Source: Alphaproteobacteria bacterium HGW-Alphaproteobacteria-3 (GTDB taxonomy: Bacteria > Pseudomonadota > Alphaproteobacteria > Parvibaculales > Parvibaculaceae). Taken from it: 32,924 bases of DNA. This document shows positions 1-6,122 of the stretch, one piece after another. A program made the position numbers and the translations under genes. Location of the stretch: assembly GCA_002842875.1 (NCBI GenBank), contig PHEF01000017.1, positions 1 through 32,924 of the forward strand. Direction: 5' to 3'. Numbering within the stretch: position 1 is the first letter of the stretch; each line of letters begins with the position of its first letter. A model generated the notes under the pieces. The model saw nothing but the letters and a program-made list of their open reading frames with translations, ran no database searches and had not been told where the DNA came from.

Positions 1-42
1 AACATCCTCCGGGCCATCAACATCCGAACCGCAGCCGCCTGA
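1..42 (+). CDS. 3' end of an unidentified gene (partial)
   Basis: The first 42 bases read as 13 codons in frame 1 ending in TGA, giving the C-terminal peptide NILRAINIRTAAA. A terminator follows a few bases later, which supports a gene ending here. The N-L-x-R-A-I-N-I flavour is reminiscent of the C-termini of some DDE transposases, but thirteen residues cannot establish a family. The gene body lies outside the window. Confidence 0.35.
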   Translation, partial: NILRAINIRTAAA

Positions 43-50
43 AACCAAAA

Positions 51-115
51 GAGGCCCCGGTTAAACCGGAGCCTCCGTTCAGTTTCCACACAGCCTGCGA
101 TGGCCGGGGCTTTTT
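51..115 (+). terminator. Terminator with two mutually exclusive stems
   Basis: A GC-rich hairpin (GAGGC-C-CCGGTT / AACCGG-A-GCCTC, 51-75) lies just after the partial gene. The 5' arm bases 54-60 (GCCCCGG) can instead pair with CCGGGGC at 104-110, which is followed directly by five Ts (111-115). Either stem could end plus-strand transcription. On the minus strand the first hairpin is followed by TTTT (47-50), so it may also terminate the Sel1-repeat gene. Confidence 0.6.
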
Positions 116-139
116 CGCGTCCGCACAGTGTTTTGCGGA

Positions 140-904
140 TTATTCTGCGCTGCTCTCGCCGGTCAGCGCCTTGGCCGTCACGCTCACCTCAGCGGCGCTC
201 TCCTCGCGGGTCAGCGGCTTGAAGGCGCGCGCCATCCCGGTCGCCTCCTTGATCTCGCCCGGCGTCATCGTGGCCGAGAGATTTTCGAGAGCCTCGGTCG
301 CGAATTTCGGAAACCCGCCCTCGATCGCGAGCTGATAATACATATAGGCCTTCACCTTGTCGGCCTCGACACCCGCGCCCTCTTCGTACATGACGGCAAT
401 ATTGTACTGCGCGCTCGGATGTCCCTGCCGCGCCGCTGCCTCGTACCATTTGGCCGCTCCGGCGAGATCCTGCGGAACGCCCCAACCCTTGTCGAACAGG
501 GTGCCGAGATCGGCCTGCGCACGTGCATCGCCCCACTCAGCGCCGATTGTGTAGTACTTGACGGCCTCTTCCATGTTCCGTTCGACGACAGCGGCATCGA
601 AATAAGCTTCGGCGAGCTGGAAGGCCGCACCGGCGTCCTGTTTCTCGTCCACGGCGCGGCCCCATTCGGCCATCGCCTCGGGATAGAAGCCGCGCTGGTA
701 GAGATCCTCTCCCGACGCCTCGTTCGGCGCGCCTTCGATCGCCGGATCGGGCTTGCTCGGATCGGCGAGCCCCTCGGCGCCGGAAGCGCCCACTCCCGCG
801 AAAAAGACAAGGCCGGCCAGAATGGCGAACCAAGCGATCATACCCGGCCGCAACCGCGCATTTCCGCTCCGGACGGCCGCCGTCCGCTTTGCATTGTAGT
901 CCAT
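140..904 (-). CDS. Sel1-repeat (TPR-like) protein, membrane-anchored or exported
   Basis: Protein of 254 residues. The N-terminus is basic (residues 1-20), followed by a hydrophobic segment at about 22-40 that acts as a signal anchor or signal peptide. The rest is helical repeat sequence of the Sel1 type: pattern A-x-x-x-L-x-x-x-Y-x-x-G-x-G-V, clear around residues 120-200 (GDARAQADLGTLFDKGWGV and SAQYNIAVMYEEGAGV). Sel1 repeats are protein-protein interaction scaffolds in the envelope or cytosol; no enzymatic residues are seen. The start at 904 is chosen because GGAGG lies upstream at good spacing. An ATG 48 bases further upstream lacks a ribosome site and would bury the hydrophobic segment. 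Specific partner unknown. Confidence 0.85.
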   Translation of the reverse strand: MDYNAKRTAAVRSGNARLRPGMIAWFAILAGLVFFAGVGASGAEGLADPSKPDPAIEGAPNEASGEDLYQRGFYPEAMAEWGRAVDEKQDAGAAFQLAEAYFDAAVVERNMEEAVKYYTIGAEWGDARAQADLGTLFDKGWGVPQDLAGAAKWYEAAARQGHPSAQYNIAVMYEEGAGVEADKVKAYMYYQLAIEGGFPKFATEALENLSATMTPGEIKEATGMARAFKPLTREESAAEVSVTAKALTGESSAE

Positions 905-1035
905 AGCTTTCCTCCCTCCGCGCTGTCGGGCAGTCTCCGGCCGTTGGCGCACTCTCGTTCTCGCCGATGATCCGGGAGCGCCCGGCCAGCCTCAAGTTAC
1001 AGCTTGGTCAGATTCCCGTATCGCCAACAATATGG

Positions 1036-1062
1036 AAAAATAAGGCGGCACCTAGGCGGTGC
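1036..1062 (-). terminator. Probable terminator after tRNA-Arg
   Basis: Reading the minus strand, a GCACC / GGTGC stem with a 5-base loop (1048-1062) is followed by CGCC and then TTATTTTT (1036-1043). It lies about 55 bases past the 3' end of tRNA-Arg. The stem is short, so confidence is moderate. Confidence 0.45.
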
Positions 1063-1117
1063 GGAGGTTGTCGCTCGCGACGAAGCAAACCGGTCGAGGG
1101 AAGACGGCGCCCCGCGA

Positions 1118-1194
1118 TGGCGATCCCGGCAGGACTCGAACCTGCAACCGACAGATTAGAAATCTGTTGCTCTATCCGGTTGAGCTACGGGACC
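1118..1194 (-). tRNA. tRNA-Arg (anticodon TCT)
   Basis: A 77-base cloverleaf can be folded on the minus strand. The acceptor stem GGTCCCG/CGGGATC has one G-T pair, the D arm has AGCTCAACCGGATAGAGC, the anticodon stem ACAGA/TCTGT encloses loop TTTCTAA, and the T arm carries GGTTCGAGTCC. The CCA end is encoded at 1118-1120. Anticodon TCT reads AGA (and AGG) codons. Its 5' end is only 11 bases below the stop of the NDUFS4-like gene, so it is either co-transcribed with that gene or has a promoter inside it. Confidence 0.97.
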
Positions 1195-1205
1195 GGGAAC
1201 CGGCC

Positions 1206-1514
1206 TCAATGCGTCCAGAGGCTCTGGCGGCCGAATTTGAAATTGTCGGCATAGGCCTTGATCGAGCGGCGCTGCGTTCTGGGTTCGGAAAGCTGGTACT
1301 CGATACCGTGCTTCACGGCATAGGCAACCGCCTCTTCCTTCGTGTCGAAGCGAAGCGTTACCTGCGCATTGGTGTCGCCCGAACTGGTCCAGCCCATCAG
1401 GGGTTCGACCTTGCGCGCGCTGCCCGGTTCAAAATCGAGCACCCATTTCCGGGTCTTTGCCCGTCCCGACTGCATCGCGGTCTTGGCGGGTTTGTAGATG
1501 CGTGCGCGTGCCAA
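1206..1514 (-). CDS. NDUFS4-type accessory protein of respiratory complex I
   Basis: A 102-residue protein of the 'ETC complex I subunit conserved region' family, the bacterial homologue of mitochondrial NDUFS4. It is expected to sit on the hydrophilic arm of NADH dehydrogenase I and stabilise it. Family hallmarks are visible: ARIYKPAKTAMQSG near the N-terminus, PLMGWTSSGDT in the middle, FDTKEEAVAYA and the ending DNFKFGRQSLWTH. The start chosen is a TTG at 1514, preceded by AAGGGA six bases upstream and giving MARARIYKPA, which matches the usual family start. An ATG at 1565 would add 17 residues and has a poor ribosome site. The nuo operon itself is not in this window. Confidence 0.88.
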   Translation of the reverse strand: MARARIYKPAKTAMQSGRAKTRKWVLDFEPGSARKVEPLMGWTSSGDTNAQVTLRFDTKEEAVAYAVKHGIEYQLSEPRTQRRSIKAYADNFKFGRQSLWTH

Positions 1515-1679
1515 TTCGAATCCCTTGAAACTCTCGCCCCGCCTGCCGGGGCCGTCGCGAAACATTATTCTTATCGCCCCAAAAGCGACGAATTTGCAAG
1601 CGATAACAAGGTCATCGCCTCGGTACGGCGACTTCGGCAAATGAGTACCGCAGTTCTTCTGCGACGAAGGAGTACCCCC

Positions 1680-1901
1680 ATGAGCATTCCGCCCCGTTAT
1701 CTCGACCGCGACACCGCCATCTCCCTGCTTGCTGCCAAGGGGTTCAATCATCTCGACATCGAATGCGTCCTGGATCTGACCGGGCCTGTGCACCGCCATG
1801 GCGCTCCCGTCTGGCCGGCTTCCGCCGTGGAACGCCTCGCCGCGCGCGCCTGGTGGCTCCACAAGAACGACATCGGCCTCGCCATGCCTGAAGCGGCCTG
1901 A
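1680..1901 (+). CDS. Small conserved-looking protein of unknown function, 73 aa
   Basis: I do not recognise a family. The sequence begins MSIPPRYLDRDTAISLLAAKGF, is mixed acidic/basic, has no membrane segment or signal peptide, and contains a helical stretch with W-P-A-S-A-V-E-R-L-A-A-R-A-W-W that could form a compact helix-turn-helix-sized fold. Evidence that it is a real gene: AAGGAG lies 8 bases before the ATG, and an 11-bp-stem terminator with a T-tract begins 28 bases after the stop. It is monocistronic, divergent from the NDUFS4-like gene. The frame is open far upstream (to about 1059), but that part runs through tRNA-Arg and is not coding. Confidence 0.7.
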   Translation: MSIPPRYLDRDTAISLLAAKGFNHLDIECVLDLTGPVHRHGAPVWPASAVERLAARAWWLHKNDIGLAMPEAA

Positions 1902-1928
1902 CACGGACGGCAAGAGGACATGCACCCG

Positions 1929-1963
1929 CAGGCGATCCCGTCCGGGGTCGCCTGTTTCGTTTT
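1929..1963 (+). terminator. Strong intrinsic terminator of the 73-aa gene
   Basis: The arms CAGGCGATCCC (1929-1939) and GGGGTCGCCTG (1944-1954) form an 11-bp stem with one G-T pair and a 4-base loop, followed by TTTCGTTTT. This is a textbook rho-independent terminator on the plus strand. Confidence 0.88.
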
Positions 1964-1985
1964 CGGGCTCGATCTCGAGATTGAA

Positions 1986-2062
1986 TGGTCGGGGCGGAGA
2001 GATTCGAACTCCCGACCCTCTGCTCCCAAAGCAGATGCGCTACCAGGCTGCGCTACGCCCCG
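1986..2062 (-). tRNA. tRNA-Pro (anticodon TGG)
   Basis: A 77-base cloverleaf on the minus strand: acceptor CGGGGCG/CGCCCCG, D arm with CAGCCTGGTAGCG, anticodon stem TCTGC/GCAGA enclosing TTTGGGA, T arm GGGAGTTCGAATCTCTC and an encoded CCA (1986-1988). Anticodon TGG reads CCN proline codons. It stands alone between a convergent plus-strand gene and the thioesterase gene. Confidence 0.97.
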
Positions 2063-2072
2063 ACATGCCCTG

Positions 2073-2102
2073 CAAATACACCCGTTGAAGCGCCCGCCGC
2101 AA
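2073..2102 (-). promoter_or_regulatory. Candidate promoter of tRNA-Pro
   Basis: On the minus strand TTGCGG (2097-2102) and TATTTG (2073-2078) are separated by 18 bases and placed about 10 bases upstream of the tRNA 5' end. The match to the housekeeping sigma consensus is only fair. Confidence 0.35.
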
Positions 2103-2124
2103 CTCCGCAGAGGAAAACGGCAAA

Positions 2125-2556
2125 TCAGCCTTTGGATTTGTGCCGGGGCATCAGCTTGAAGACGCCGCTCGCCTTCAGCACGGCCCGGCCGCCGACATGG
2201 AGGTCAGCCTCGCAAAAGGCGACGGACTTCGTTGCCCGCGTTACCCGCGCTGTCCCTTCGAGCCACTCGCCCGGCCGTGCCGAGGACAGGAAGTCCGAAT
2301 TCATCCGAACGGTCAGCGCGACGGTTTGCGTCTCCCGCCAGACGGCGGTCCCGAGAAGCCCGTCGGCGAAGGCCATAAGCATTCCGCCATGCGTGATGCC
2401 CCGCGAATTGCAGTGACGTTTCTTCACGCGCACGCCATGCACGAAGCCGTCCGGCGTCACCTTGTGGTAGAAGGGGCCGTTATGCGTCGTGTATGGCCCA
2501 CGGCTCGTCGACAGGACGAAGCCTTCGGGCGGGTTGTCGTCTTCCGGTTCGCTCAT
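2125..2556 (-). CDS. PaaI-family hotdog thioesterase
   Basis: A 143-residue protein of the hotdog-fold acyl-CoA thioesterase superfamily, which hydrolyses acyl- or aryl-CoA thioesters in the cytosol. The family signature [14 protein letters not shown] is clear in the middle (helix of the hotdog fold with H-G-G), preceded by the N-R/S-R-G-I-T segment and followed by strands [21 protein letters not shown] and [22 protein letters not shown]. The start at 2556 ([13 protein letters not shown]) is preferred. The longer alternative from 2616 adds 20 residues that are Arg/Pro-rich and lie over a hairpin. The ribosome site is weak for both. No operon partner; substrate not predictable from sequence. 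Confidence 0.85.
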   Translation of the reverse strand: MSEPEDDNPPEGFVLSTSRGPYTTHNGPFYHKVTPDGFVHGVRVKKRHCNSRGITHGGMLMAFADGLLGTAVWRETQTVALTVRMNSDFLSSARPGEWLEGTARVTRATKSVAFCEADLHVGGRAVLKASGVFKLMPRHKSKG

Positions 2557-2593
2557 TCGGCCGTGTTCAATGGGAATGGTACAAGCCGTCGCC

Positions 2594-2612
2594 GGACGGC
2601 GGGGCGCCGTCC
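2594..2612 (-). terminator. Hairpin between cold-shock gene and thioesterase gene
   Basis: GGACGGC / GCCGTCC forms a perfect 7-bp stem with a 5-base loop, about 35 bases downstream of the cold-shock gene stop on the minus strand. There is no T-tract after it, so it may be a factor-dependent terminator or an mRNA-stabilising structure. Confidence 0.3.
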
Positions 2613-2647
2613 TCATAACATGCGTTGCCGGACGGATAAAACGGCGA

Positions 2648-3220
2648 TCAGTTGCCCAGCGGCGTATTCTGCAACATTTCGGCGACCATCAGCCCCTTCG
2701 GGCCCTCACCGAAGCGCACCTGCACCTGCTCGCCCGGCGTCAGGTCGCTGATGCCGAATCGGCGCAGCGTTTCCATGTGAATGAAAATGTCGGGCGTGCC
2801 CTCGCCACGGGTCACAAAGCCATAGCCACGCGCCCGGTTGAACCATTTGACCGTCACTGTTTCGAAGTCGCCGATTGGAACAACCTGCGCCGCGCCGGCA
2901 CGGTTCGCCACGCGCGCGCCTTCGCCCGCCGGCCTGACTGCGGTTGTGTCATCTATATCGAGAACCTTGATGGCCTGATTTCCCTTGGGGCGGCGCACCG
3001 CCTCACAAGTCACGGTGGTCCCTTCGTCAAGCCCATCCCGTCCCGCCTGCTTCAGGCAAGACAAATGAACCAGAACATCGTCCCGCCCGTCATCGGGAAT
3101 GATGAAGCCGTAGCCCTTGACCGCATCAAACCATTTGACGACGCCCGTGACCTCGAAAGACACGTCGACGGAATCCGCCACACTTTCTAAACGCTCTTCC
3201 ATCCCCACCACGATCGTCAT
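2648..3220 (-). CDS. Double cold-shock-domain protein
   Basis: A 190-residue RNA/ssDNA-binding protein with two cold-shock domains. The first (about residues 20-80) has V-K-W-F-D-A-V-K-G-Y-G-F-I (RNP1) and D-V-L-V-H-L-S (RNP2). The second (about 118-182) has V-K-W-F-N-R-A-R-G-Y-G-F-V and D-I-F-I-H-M-E. A linker rich in Ala, Arg and Gly joins them. The tandem arrangement is typical of Alphaproteobacteria. Such proteins melt RNA structure and act as chaperones or transcription antiterminators, but cold induction cannot be inferred here. The start is uncertain between ATG 3220 and ATG 3202: a GGTGGGG run sits directly before the second, too close to be ideal. The reading frame stays open further upstream, but that stretch has no family similarity. 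Confidence 0.9.
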   Translation of the reverse strand: MTIVVGMEERLESVADSVDVSFEVTGVVKWFDAVKGYGFIIPDDGRDDVLVHLSCLKQAGRDGLDEGTTVTCEAVRRPKGNQAIKVLDIDDTTAVRPAGEGARVANRAGAAQVVPIGDFETVTVKWFNRARGYGFVTRGEGTPDIFIHMETLRRFGISDLTPGEQVQVRFGEGPKGLMVAEMLQNTPLGN

Positions 3221-3559
3221 CCGGACAGTCAACGAAAGGTTTGGCCCCAGTATTGACCGCACCGGAATTTTTGATGGCCCGTGGTTCCTCCCCCTAAGGC
3301 CCCCCATTATTATGACAACTATAACAGCGTTGGTTAAACATTGAAAGCGCGCAGGATCGGCGGAAATCGGCCGGGGAATTTCCGGTCTTTCTTGCCCTGC
3401 CCGCGGGCGCATTGCATATTGGAACCAATCAACAGGGGTTCCGGCGCTTCGGGCGATTGGAGGGTCTCGTCAGCCGCGCATTCGTGCGGTCCCGGCATCA
3501 TCTCCGGGCAACCGGCGCTCCCTTCATGGCCGTTCGTGCCACTTGCCAGCAGGGAGATC
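3221..3559. other. Divergent intergenic region between cold-shock gene and antiporter operon
   Basis: These 339 bases have no convincing gene. They must carry the promoters for both directions. The part nearest the cold-shock gene is AT-richer (3305-3340, with TTATTATGACAACTATAAC), the best candidate promoter area for that gene, and would give a long untranslated leader. An inverted repeat GGAACC / GGTTCC (3421-3442, 10-base spacer) lies about 120 bases before mnhE and could be an operator. Neither has a full consensus match, so no promoter is called. Confidence 0.4.
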
Positions 3560-4033
3560 ATGACAAAGGCCGTCGCGTTACTGGTTGCGTTGTTCGCGCT
3601 CTGGCTGGCTCTGTCCGGCTATTTCAAACCTTTTCTGCTGACGCTCGGCGTTCTCTCCTGCCTCTTCACTGTCTTTCTGGCGGCGCGCATGAAGCTTCTC
3701 GACGACGAAGCCGTGCCGCTGCAGCTTCGCCTGTCGCTGCTTCTTTACTGGGGCTGGCTCGGGCGCGAAATATTCAAATCCGCGCTCGCCGTTTCGAAGG
3801 TTATCCTTGCCCGGGAAATGCCGATCGGCCAGCAACTGATCGCCATTCCCAGCACGCAGAAAACCGAAATGGGGCACGTCATTTTTGCCAACTCGATAAC
3901 GCTCACCCCAGGCACGGTCACCGTGGCGGCGGGCGGCGGGCGCTTTCTTGTTCATGCGTTGAACGAGGGCTTCGCGGCGCCCGAGGGTTTCGCCGAGATG
4001 GACAAGCGCGTAACCGCCGTCGAGGTTCGCTGA
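3560..4033 (+). CDS. mnhE: Mrp/Mnh cation:proton antiporter subunit E
   Basis: A 157-residue membrane protein of the MnhE/MrpE family, first gene of the antiporter operon. Family features: two or three N-terminal hydrophobic helices (about residues 1-45), then L-R-L-S-L-L-L-Y-W-G-W-L-G-R-E-I, K-S-A-L-A-V-S-K-V-I-L, and the soluble-side motif A-N-S-I-T-L-T-P-G-T-V-T-V that is nearly invariant in MnhE. It corresponds to MbhA of archaeal membrane-bound hydrogenase. The start at 3560 is set by AGGGAG just upstream and by the onset of the membrane helix. The next gene starts one base after its stop. It is probably needed for assembly and activity of the whole complex in the inner membrane. Confidence 0.93.
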   Translation: MTKAVALLVALFALWLALSGYFKPFLLTLGVLSCLFTVFLAARMKLLDDEAVPLQLRLSLLLYWGWLGREIFKSALAVSKVILAREMPIGQQLIAIPSTQKTEMGHVIFANSITLTPGTVTVAAGGGRFLVHALNEGFAAPEGFAEMDKRVTAVEVR

Positions 4034-4034
4034 A

Positions 4035-4322
4035 ATGACCTTGTTTCTCGGGGCCGCCGCGGCAATTTTCGTTGCCATCCTGCTCGTTTTGATCCGGCTC
4101 TTCGCGGGGCCGACGCTTTACGATCGCGTGCTTGCGGTCAACACTTTCGGCACCCTGACCGTGCTGCTGCTGAGTATCCTTGGGTTCATCACCGGCAGAC
4201 CGGACTTCCTCGACATCGCGATGCTTTATGCACTCATCAATTTCGTGAGCACCATCGCCATCCTGAAGTTCTTCCGCTATCGCGCGCTCGGCCGCGCATC
4301 CGCCGATGGGGAGGAGCGCTGA
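4035..4322 (+). CDS. mnhF: Mrp/Mnh antiporter subunit F
   Basis: A 95-residue protein with three transmembrane helices (about 3-24, 33-52, 58-80). The MnhF/MrpF signature is visible: R-L-F-A-G-P-T-L-Y-D-R-V-L-A-V-N-T in the first loop and D-I-A-M-L-Y-A-L-I-N-F near the C-terminus. In Mrp complexes MrpF lies next to MrpA/G, and its conserved Asp in helix 2/3 is implicated in cation transport. The stop TGA shares its last base with the ATG of mnhG, indicating translational coupling. Confidence 0.93.
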   Translation: MTLFLGAAAAIFVAILLVLIRLFAGPTLYDRVLAVNTFGTLTVLLLSILGFITGRPDFLDIAMLYALINFVSTIAILKFFRYRALGRASADGEER

Positions 4323-4696
4323 TGGACTTTTTCACCGTCGATCTTCTTCGCGACATCGCGAGCGGAATAGCCTTCGCCGCCGGTGGCGTCTTTCTGCTGA
4401 TCGGCACATTCGGCCTGGTCCGCCTGCCCGACGTCTGGTCCCGGCTGCATGCCGCGGGCATCGTGGACACGGTGGGCGCCGAGCTCATGCTCATCGGCAT
4501 GATGATCCAGGCAGGGTTCACACAAGCAACAGTGAAGCTTCTCCTGATCAGCCTCTTCCTCTTCGTCACCAGCCCGACCGCCACCCATGCGGTCGCCAAC
4601 GCCGCTTTCGTCGCGGGAATCAGGCCCGTGCGCCTGCGTCGCAACGAAGCAGCGGACGTCATCGGCGAAACGGTAAAAAAGGCAGCGAAATCATGA
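4322..4696 (+). CDS. mnhG: Mrp/Mnh antiporter subunit G
   Basis: A 124-residue membrane protein of the MnhG/MrpG/PhaG family. Three helices are predicted (about 12-35, 45-65, 70-90). The diagnostic segment F-G-L-V-R-L-P-D-V-W-S-R-L-H-A-A-G-I-V-D-T occupies residues 29-50, followed by the S-P-T-A-T-H-A-V motif. It is equivalent to MbhC. Its end overlaps the next start by four bases (ATGA). Confidence 0.93.
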   Translation: MDFFTVDLLRDIASGIAFAAGGVFLLIGTFGLVRLPDVWSRLHAAGIVDTVGAELMLIGMMIQAGFTQATVKLLLISLFLFVTSPTATHAVANAAFVAGIRPVRLRRNEAADVIGETVKKAAKS

Positions 4697-5262
4697 GTGC
4701 CGACCTCCTCGGTATCGCCACCATCGACATTCTGCTCTTCACCTTTCTGGTGGTGACGGCAATTGCCATCATGCACCTGCGAAATCTCTTCGCGGTGGTG
4801 ATGCTTGCAGGCGTCTTCAGCCTGCTCTCGGCCAGCCTCTTCGTAACGCTCGATGCCGTCGATGTGGCATTCACGGAAGCGGCCGTTGGCGCGGGCATAT
4901 CGACCGTTCTGATGCTCGGCACGCTCGCGCTGACCGTGCGCGAGGAGAAGAAGCCGGCGCATTCCGTTTTCCTGCCTGTCCTTGTCTGCCTCGTGGCAGG
5001 TGCCGCTCTCATATACGGTACGCTCGACATGCCTGCTTTCGGATCCGCCGATGCACCGATCCATCTGCATGTGGCGCCCGCCTATATCGAACGCACACCG
5101 ATCGACACCGGCGTGCCCAACATCGTGACGGCGGTGCTTGCAAGCTACCGCGGATACGACACGCTCGGCGAGACGGCGGTCATTTTCACGGCGGCCATTG
5201 CCGTATTGCTGCTATTGGGTGCGGGTACCCGGCAATCCGGCAAAGACGGCAGCAAGGAGTAA
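4693..5262 (+). CDS. DUF4040 (MbhD/MbhE-like) antiporter subunit
   Basis: A 189-residue membrane protein. The N-terminal half is the MbhD/DUF4040 domain: helices with M-H-L-R-N-L-F-A-V-V-M-L and the conserved D-V-A-F-T-E-A-A-V-G-A-G-I-S-T at residues 57-71, whose acidic residues are on the proton/sodium path in Mrp and Mbh structures. The C-terminal half resembles MbhE, with a helix around 95-112 and the P-N-I-V-T-A-V-L-A-S-Y-R-G-Y-D-T-L-G-E-T motif found at the end of classical MrpA or start of MrpB. It therefore supplies the portion that in classical Mrp is fused to the C-terminus of MrpA. Here no large MrpA exists. The ATG at 4693 overlaps the mnhG stop. Confidence 0.88.
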   Translation: MSADLLGIATIDILLFTFLVVTAIAIMHLRNLFAVVMLAGVFSLLSASLFVTLDAVDVAFTEAAVGAGISTVLMLGTLALTVREEKKPAHSVFLPVLVCLVAGAALIYGTLDMPAFGSADAPIHLHVAPAYIERTPIDTGVPNIVTAVLASYRGYDTLGETAVIFTAAIAVLLLLGAGTRQSGKDGSKE

Positions 5263-5268
5263 TCGCCC

Positions 5269-5706
5269 GTGGAACACCACTCCATTCTTCGTGTCGTCTC
5301 GAAGCTCCTCATTCCGCCGATCATCCTCTATGCACTCTACGTGCAGTGGCACGGCGACTACGGGCCGGGCGGCGGGTTCCAGGCGGGCGTCGTTTTCGCG
5401 GTGGCCTTCATTCTTTTCGCGCTTGTCTACGGTGTAGACGAAATGATGCGTATTCTTCCGCCGCGCCTGCTGCATGCGCTTGCCGGTATCGGCGTCCTGA
5501 TCTATGCGGGCACTGGCGTCGTCACGATGCTGCTCGGCGAAAATTTCCTTGGCTACAATGTGCTCGCGCACGATCCCAGACACGGGCAGGAATGGGGCAT
5601 CATCGTCGTCGAATTCGGCGTCGGCCTGACCGTTGCGTCCGTGATGATGTCGATTTTCATTGCCTTCGCCTGCCATAATCCGCCCATCAAGGACGAGGGA
5701 TGGTGA
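5269..5706 (+). CDS. mnhB: Mrp/Mnh antiporter subunit B (MnhB domain)
   Basis: A 145-residue protein with four transmembrane helices. The MnhB signature H-G-D-Y-G-P-G-G-G-F-Q-A-G-V is at residues 28-41, followed by hydrophobic helices and G-Q-E-W-G-I-I-V-V-E-F-G-V-G-L-T-V near residue 110, both characteristic. It starts with GTG at 5269, with AAGGAG nine bases upstream. It corresponds to MbhF and ends inside the next gene (7-base overlap). Confidence 0.92.
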   Translation: MEHHSILRVVSKLLIPPIILYALYVQWHGDYGPGGGFQAGVVFAVAFILFALVYGVDEMMRILPPRLLHALAGIGVLIYAGTGVVTMLLGENFLGYNVLAHDPRHGQEWGIIVVEFGVGLTVASVMMSIFIAFACHNPPIKDEGW

Positions 5707-6122
5707 TGCCCGATATCGTCCTCGATCTCGATTTTTTTCTCGGCCACTACAACTACTGGATGTTCGTCATCCTGATGATGACGGGCCTCTACGTGACGGT
5801 GAGCCGCGGAAACCTCATCAAGAAGATTGTCGGGCTGAACCTGTTCCAGACCTCGGTCTTCATGCTTTACATATCGATGGGCAAGGTCATCGGCGGCACG
5901 GCGCCGATCCTGACCGGCGACCCCGATACCGTCTATTCGAACCCGCTGCCTCACGTTCTCATCCTCACCGCCATTGTCGTCGGCATCGCCACGACGGCGC
6001 TCGCGCTCGCGCTGGTCATTCGTATTCGCGAAACCTACGGAACAGTCGAGGAAGACGACATTCTGAAAATGGAGCATGAGATGGACTTCGGCGTGCGCAA
6101 GCCCGGTGGAGGCAGCCGCTGA
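5700..6122 (+). CDS. mnhC: Mrp/Mnh antiporter subunit C (NuoK-like)
   Basis: A 140-residue protein with three helices, homologous to NuoK of complex I. Residues 15-35 form helix 1, and the conserved K-K-I-V-G-L-N-L-F-Q-T-S-V-F segment covers about 41-54. The P-D-T-V-Y-S-N-P-L-P-H-V-L-I-L-T-A-I-V motif of MnhC follows, then a charged C-tail that is longer than usual (about residues 115-140). ATG 5700 is used; another ATG two codons on is possible. Its TGA overlaps the following ATG by one base. Confidence 0.93.
   Translation: MVMPDIVLDLDFFLGHYNYWMFVILMMTGLYVTVSRGNLIKKIVGLNLFQTSVFMLYISMGKVIGGTAPILTGDPDTVYSNPLPHVLILTAIVVGIATTALALALVIRIRETYGTVEEDDILKMEHEMDFGVRKPGGGSR

Noticed and set aside
1059..1679. 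Upstream extension of the 73-aa gene's frame
   Set aside because: It would translate through tRNA-Arg and the reverse of the NDUFS4-like gene; the ribosome site at 1680 marks the true start.
3421..3450. Possible EcfG-type stress promoter (GGAAC box)
   Set aside because: No CGTT -10 element occurs at the required 16-19 base spacing; the GGAAC is part of an inverted repeat instead.
3334..3561. 75-codon minus-strand open frame in the cold-shock/antiporter gap
   Set aside because: It has no ribosome site or family similarity, and overlaps the start of mnhE.
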